9,984 bases of DNA from Burkholderiales bacterium (lineage in GTDB: Bacteria; Pseudomonadota; Gammaproteobacteria; Burkholderiales; CAIKXV01). How positions within the stretch are numbered: the stretch's first letter is position 1; every line of letters begins with the position of its first letter. Positions 7,011-9,984 of the stretch are shown in pieces. The stretch covers positions 1 through 9,984 of the forward strand of contig JACMMK010000264.1 in assembly GCA_014379045.1 (NCBI GenBank), given 5' to 3'. The notes below the pieces were generated by a model. The model worked only from the letters and a program-made list of their open reading frames with translations, had not been told where the DNA came from and made no database searches. The translations under genes and the position numbers were made by a program.

Positions 7011-7016
7011 TTTATA
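7011..7016 (-). promoter_or_regulatory. Possible -10 box ahead of the downstream methyltransferase paralogue
   Basis: TATAAA on the minus strand ends 25 nt before the ATG at 6985, in the 64-bp gap between the two paralogues. The bases at the expected -35 position (about AACGGG) are a poor match. It could give this copy its own transcript, but co-transcription with the upstream copy is equally likely. No clear terminator is in the gap. Confidence 0.25.
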
Positions 7017-7049
7017 GAAAAAGTGAGCGTGCGCCCGTTCCGTTGCACC

Positions 7050-7916
7050 CTACTTGCCGGCGCGCACCGCCGTCCACCCGTCGCTGCCTTCGATACGCCC
7101 ACCGGCGACGCGTCCCGTGTATTCGAGTTTGCCACCGCTGTCTTCGACCAGCGTGAAGCTGATCTGGTCGCCGCGCAGGCGACCGTTGGAAATCTTCGAA
7201 TTGCGCGCGCCCGCGCGGACCGTGCCTTCGAGACGTTGATATTGCTGGGTGAACGTCACCTGCATCGGCGCGCCGCCCTTGGGCGTGACCGACCACGATC
7301 CTGCGACCTTTGCAGGCACGATCCAGAGATAGATCGTCTGCGCGCTGCCTTCTACCGACTCGGTTCGGTCGGCTTCCCAGTCCCCCATCGTGAACGCATG
7401 GGAGACGATGCGGGTGCCCGGACGCAGATCGAGCACCTGCGGGCGAAGCTTGATGTTGAGCCCCGGCAGCAGATACATCGTGAGAACGTTCGCGTCGCTG
7501 AAATCATGTTCGAAGATGTTGGCGCGCAGAAAGCGCGCCTTGTCGGATACGCCAGCCTTCGTCGCGTTCCGGTTCGACAGTTCGACCATGTCCGGATTGA
7601 ACTCGATACCGCGTGCAGTGGCACCCCGACGCGCCGCTGCGATCACGATGCGCCCGTCGCCGGAACCCAGATCGACGAGCACGTCTTTCGGCGTGACGTT
7701 CGCGAAGTCGAGCATCCGTTCCACCGTCTGCTCGCGCGTGGGTACCCAGATGACGTCTCGTCCCTCTTGACCTACGACCGGCGTGTACTCCTTGGACGTC
7801 GCGTCCGCCTGCGCGCCCGCAGGCCCCGCCGCCACGCCGAGTGTCAGTGCAATCAAGCCTGCAACCGGCAGCGCGCTGCAAAGCGTTTTCAGCGCAGTGC
7901 GTAAACCTTCCACCAT
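7050..7916 (-). CDS. Exported class I SAM-dependent methyltransferase-fold protein (upstream paralogue)
   Basis: This 288-residue protein has the same architecture as its neighbour: a signal peptide with core AGLIALTLGVAAGPAGA and likely cleavage after A35, a methyltransferase core with DLGSGDG at 82-88, E105, NIFEHDF, TMYLLPGLN and GTRIVSHAFTMGDWEADRTES, and a beta-rich C-terminal domain at about 194-285. The ATG at 7916 is chosen because the signal peptide begins there and AGGGA lies about 10 nt upstream; an upstream GTG extension to 8108 adds 64 residues that would precede the signal peptide. The stretch right after motif II (NPDMVELSNRNATKAGVSDK) resembles ordinary SAM-binding methyltransferases, whereas the other copy is strongly changed there. 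It lacks the mature N-terminal cysteine of the other copy. A sigma-54-like motif lies 32-48 nt upstream of the start. The methyl acceptor is unknown. Confidence 0.88.
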   Translation of the reverse strand: MVEGLRTALKTLCSALPVAGLIALTLGVAAGPAGAQADATSKEYTPVVGQEGRDVIWVPTREQTVERMLDFANVTPKDVLVDLGSGDGRIVIAAARRGATARGIEFNPDMVELSNRNATKAGVSDKARFLRANIFEHDFSDANVLTMYLLPGLNIKLRPQVLDLRPGTRIVSHAFTMGDWEADRTESVEGSAQTIYLWIVPAKVAGSWSVTPKGGAPMQVTFTQQYQRLEGTVRAGARNSKISNGRLRGDQISFTLVEDSGGKLEYTGRVAGGRIEGSDGWTAVRAGK

Positions 7917-7948
7917 GATCGATTTTCCCTGTCGAATAAGTCGTCGTA

Positions 7949-7964
7949 AGCGATACCCGTGCCA
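7949..7964 (-). promoter_or_regulatory. Candidate sigma-54 (RpoN) -24/-12 promoter
   Basis: On the minus strand TGGCACGGGTATCGCT matches the TGGCAC-N5-TTGCT pattern with one mismatch. The GG and GC pairs are intact with the required 10 bp between them. Transcription would start near 7938, about 22 nt before the ATG at 7916, leaving room for the AGGGA ribosome binding site. No enhancer-binding protein gene is in the window. Confidence 0.4.
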
Positions 7965-8029
7965 CGAGCGTAGCGCGTTTGATTCCGGCCCGCGATTTCG
8001 TTGCACTGAGTTGGACTGGACCGTCAACG

Positions 8030-8063
8030 TGGCACAGCGCCATGCACCGACGCTGTCGTGCCA
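8030..8063. terminator. Long hairpin after the ankyrin gene, possible operon end
   Basis: TGGCACAGCG (8030-8039) pairs with CGCTGTCGTGCCA (8051-8063) over 10 bp with a 3-nt bulge and an 11-nt loop. It begins 42 nt past the stop of the ankyrin gene on the minus strand. There is no T-run after it, so it would be an atypical terminator or an mRNA-stabilising structure. Apart from this and the sigma-54-like motif, I see no gene in 7917-8104. Confidence 0.35.
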
Positions 8064-8104
8064 GTAAGAGGAAGGGTATCGGGTGGAAAGATTGCCAGCG
8101 AGCC

Positions 8105-8809
8105 TCACGGTGACCGGCCCGCCGGCGTCATCAACAGTTCGACGATCCTTCGATGCTCGCCGCTTCGTGCCCAGTCGACCGCCTTGCGTCCCCCGTCAGT
8201 CTCGAGCGAGGGGTCCGCGCCGCGTTTGAGCAACAGCGATACTGCGTCCAGACGCCCCTCCGACGCGGCCAGCATCAACGGTGTGGTGCCATTGGCCGAA
8301 GGCGCATTTGCGTTCGCGCCGCGTTCGAGCAGCAGTTGCATGATGCCCAGGTGCCCGCGCAGCGCTGCATAGTGGAGCGGCGTCCACGCCGGTGGCTCGG
8401 GATTCACCGAGGCCTGCCGCGCGATCAGGTCGCGAACGATGCCCTCGTGCCCGCGCAGCGCGGCGAACATCAACGGCGTCTCACCGATGCGGTTGCGCAG
8501 CTCGAGCCGGGCCCCCGATGCTAGCAACAGCGCGACCACTTCCCGGCTTCCCGATTCGGCCGCGCGCGCGAGCAGCGTCGTCCCATCGCGATCGGAGGTG
8601 TTGACATCGATGCCGCGCGCGAGCAGCTGTTTGACCTCGCTCACGCCATTGGCTTCGACCGCGCGGAACACATCGTCGAAAGCCGACTGTGCGAACGCAG
8701 CACCCGTCCCCAGCGGCACGGCCGCTGTCGCGAACCACAACACGAGCAGCCAGAGCGCGCCGGCCCGCGGTCGCCCCTTCGTGCCGGTGCTGCTCAGACG
8801 CGTTTTCAC
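8105..8809 (-). CDS. Exported ankyrin repeat protein
   Basis: This 234-residue protein has an N-terminal signal peptide (basic start KTRLSSTGTKGRPR, hydrophobic core LWLLVLWFATAAVPL, likely cleavage after AFA40) and then about six ankyrin repeats filling the rest. The repeats are near 42-73, 74-106, 107-139, 140-171, 172-204 and 205-234. Typical signatures are GETPLMFAALRGHEGIV, WTPLHYAALRGHLGIMQLLLERGANANA and GTTPLMLAASEGRLDAVSLLLKRGAD. The last repeat is degenerate. The start is the GTG at 8809, which overlaps the tatD TGA (GTGA) and has AAGG upstream; a longer frame to 9262 lies antiparallel-in-phase over tatD and makes no sense as protein. Ankyrin repeats bind proteins, so a periplasmic interaction role is likely. 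Such a gene commonly follows tatD in Burkholderiales, but the partner is not known to me. Confidence 0.92.
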   Translation of the reverse strand: MKTRLSSTGTKGRPRAGALWLLVLWFATAAVPLGTGAAFAQSAFDDVFRAVEANGVSEVKQLLARGIDVNTSDRDGTTLLARAAESGSREVVALLLASGARLELRNRIGETPLMFAALRGHEGIVRDLIARQASVNPEPPAWTPLHYAALRGHLGIMQLLLERGANANAPSANGTTPLMLAASEGRLDAVSLLLKRGADPSLETDGGRKAVDWARSGEHRRIVELLMTPAGRSP

Positions 8810-9573
8810 GCCGGAACCTTGAACAGGCGATGGAAGTTGCGCGTCGAGATGCGCGCCACCTCTTCCACCGGAATCTCCCGCAACCGGGCGATCTCGGCGG
8901 CGACCAGCGGCACGTACGACGGCTCGTTGGTGCGCCCCCGATGTGGGACGGGCGCGAGGTACGGAGAATCGGTCTCGATCAGAACCCGATCGAGCGGCAC
9001 CGCGCGCGCAACCTCTTTCAGGTCGACGGCATTGCGGAAGGTGACGATCCCCGAGAACGAGATGTAGAACCCGAGGTCGATCGCGGCGTGCGCGACGTCG
9101 AGCGACTCGGTGAAGCAGTGCATGACCCCGCCGACGTCGGCCGCATGCTCGTCGCGCATGATCGAGAGCGTGTCCGTCGCGGCAGCACGGGTGTGGACGA
9201 TCAACGGCTTGTCGCTCTGACGCGCGGCACGGATATGTCGTCGGAACCGTTCCTGCTGCCACGCTGCCGGGCCGTCGAGCCGGAAGTAGTCGAGGCCGGT
9301 TTCGCCGATCGCGACGATCTTGGGTTGTGCGGCGAGTGTCACCAGCTGCTCGGTCGTCGTCGCATCGTCCTCGGGCTGATCGGGATGAACGCCGACCGAG
9401 GCGAACAGGTGCTCATGCTCGAGCGCCAGCGCATGCACACGAGGGAAATCCTGCAGGTTCACCGAGACACAGAGCGCGTGCGATACGCCTGCTGCCTGCA
9501 TCCGCGCGAGCACCCCGGCGCGATCGGCAGCGAGGTCGGGAAAATCGAGATGGCAATGGGAGTCGATGTACAT
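8806..9573 (-). CDS. tatD: TatD family metal-dependent deoxyribonuclease
   Basis: This 255-residue TIM-barrel metallohydrolase of the TatD family is a cytoplasmic 3'-5' exonuclease/DNase type. All metal-binding positions are visible: H6 and H8 in IDSHCHLDF, E91 in IGETGLDYF, H127 in IVHTRAA, H152 in MHCFTES and D202 in ETDSPYLAP. The C-terminus RISTRNFHRLFKV is also typical. I place the start at the ATG at 9573 because family members begin with M-x-IDSHCHLD. The frame is open further up to a TTG at 9654 that overlaps the holB stop (TTGA), adding 27 residues. The ribosome binding site at 9573 is weak, so the longer form cannot be excluded. It is transcribed after holB and overlaps the start of the ankyrin gene by 4 nt. 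Confidence 0.95.
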   Translation of the reverse strand: MYIDSHCHLDFPDLAADRAGVLARMQAAGVSHALCVSVNLQDFPRVHALALEHEHLFASVGVHPDQPEDDATTTEQLVTLAAQPKIVAIGETGLDYFRLDGPAAWQQERFRRHIRAARQSDKPLIVHTRAAATDTLSIMRDEHAADVGGVMHCFTESLDVAHAAIDLGFYISFSGIVTFRNAVDLKEVARAVPLDRVLIETDSPYLAPVPHRGRTNEPSYVPLVAAEIARLREIPVEEVARISTRNFHRLFKVPA

Positions 9574-9650
9574 GGCGAGCTGATCAGCGCTGTCGGAGGC
9601 GACGGTCGACGCCCGGTGTGCGGTCTCCGCGTGCGCTACCCGATGCCCGG

Positions 9651-9984
9651 TCAATCAATGCCCGCACCCTCGAGATAATCGAGCCAGAGTGCTTCGATCG
9701 AAAGTTGCGCGTTGAGCGGGTGCCGGATCCAGCGCTGCTTCAACGCAAGTGTACGATGCAGGCGCGTGATTGCCCGCATCGTCAGCGCCGTCGAGAGTCG
9801 GTGCAGTGTCTGCGCATCGCGCGGATGGTAGCGCGGGGCGGCGCCGGCCTTGACCCGCGCAAGATCGTGCGTCCATTGCAGCATCCAGGCGAGGACCTGC
9901 AAGGCGCCGGCGTCCTTCGTGTCCCGGGCTGCGGCGATCGCGGATCCGGCGGGATTCGACACCCCCCGCAGCCACGCCCGATAC
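9651..9984 (-). CDS. holB: DNA polymerase III subunit delta', C-terminal part
   Basis: The frame is open from the right edge to a TGA at 9651, giving about 110 C-terminal residues. It covers the helical collar domain of the clamp-loader delta' subunit: an aromatic stretch VLAWMLQWTHDLARVKAG, a long helical region, and the end HPLNAQLSIEALWLDYLEG, which is the usual HolB tail (HPLN followed by an L-rich helix). The N-terminal ATPase-like domain lies outside the window. An internal GTG at 9962 is not a start, because the frame continues upstream as YRAWLRG without a stop. The next gene on the same strand is tatD, 77 bp away, or 4-nt overlapping if tatD uses the TTG. The holB-tatD order agrees with a betaproteobacterial replication/housekeeping operon. 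Confidence 0.88.
   Translation of the reverse strand, partial: YRAWLRGVSNPAGSAIAAARDTKDAGALQVLAWMLQWTHDLARVKAGAAPRYHPRDAQTLHRLSTALTMRAITRLHRTLALKQRWIRHPLNAQLSIEALWLDYLEGAGID

Noticed and set aside
6029..7904. Two long plus-strand frames (6029-7156 and 6984-7904) that resemble each other
   Set aside because: Their mutual similarity is simply the mirror image of the two paralogous methyltransferase-like genes on the minus strand.
7917..8108. N-terminal extension of the upstream methyltransferase paralogue by 64 codons
   Set aside because: It would put residues ahead of a clear signal peptide, has no counterpart in the other copy and covers the sigma-54-like motif and hairpin.
8810..9262. N-terminal extension of the ankyrin protein by 151 codons
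   Set aside because: It runs out of frame through tatD, is an Arg-rich string, and would place the signal peptide in mid-protein. The GTG at 8809 explains the gene.
8689..9678. Plus-strand open frame of 329 codons
   Set aside because: Antisense to tatD, which has all its metal ligands in the minus-strand frame.
1..9984. RNA genes, CRISPR arrays, insertion sequences, attachment sites
   Set aside because: I saw no tRNA- or rRNA-like stretches, no regularly spaced repeats, no transposase or integrase coding sequence and no terminal inverted repeats.

Overview
The window looks like chromosomal DNA of a high-GC betaproteobacterium, most likely Burkholderiales or an Alcaligenaceae-like lineage. 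The reasons are two Bug/TctC-type solute-binding proteins, a family hugely expanded in those bacteria, the holB-tatD-ankyrin gene order, and strong GC bias that produces long mirror ORFs on the antisense strand. I identified nine convincing genes plus one short partial reading frame. I saw no rRNA, tRNA, CRISPR array, insertion sequence or phage gene.

Left part (1-5955), a catabolic/uptake module. Read along the minus strand, the order is M20-family amidohydrolase (4890-3580), PuuE-like polysaccharide-deacetylase-fold protein (3437-2553), Bug periplasmic binding protein (2556-1534) and MmgE/PrpD-family enzyme (1537-191). The last three overlap or abut as TTGA and ATGA stop/start junctions. 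A partial frame follows (111 to beyond the left edge). Diverging from the M20 gene across a 75 bp spacer is a second Bug protein on the plus strand (4966-5955). Together they suggest capture of a small, probably ureido or cyclic-amide, compound in the periplasm, ring opening or deacylation, N-carbamoyl/amide hydrolysis, and then isomerisation, dehydration or decarboxylation of the carbon skeleton. The substrate is not known from sequence.

Middle part (5956-8104). After a hairpin between convergent genes come two adjacent paralogues on the minus strand (6985-6119 and 7916-7050). Each is 288 residues long, with a signal peptide, a class I SAM-methyltransferase core (DLGSGDG) and a C-terminal beta-rich domain. 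Exported methyltransferase folds are odd because SAM is made in the cytoplasm. This is the most unusual part of the window. A near-consensus sigma-54 promoter motif lies just ahead of the upstream paralogue.

Right part (8105-9984), a conserved housekeeping operon on the minus strand: the 3' end of holB (DNA polymerase III delta'), tatD, and an exported ankyrin-repeat protein that starts at a GTG overlapping the tatD stop. The pilZ gene I would expect between holB and tatD in this group is not there.
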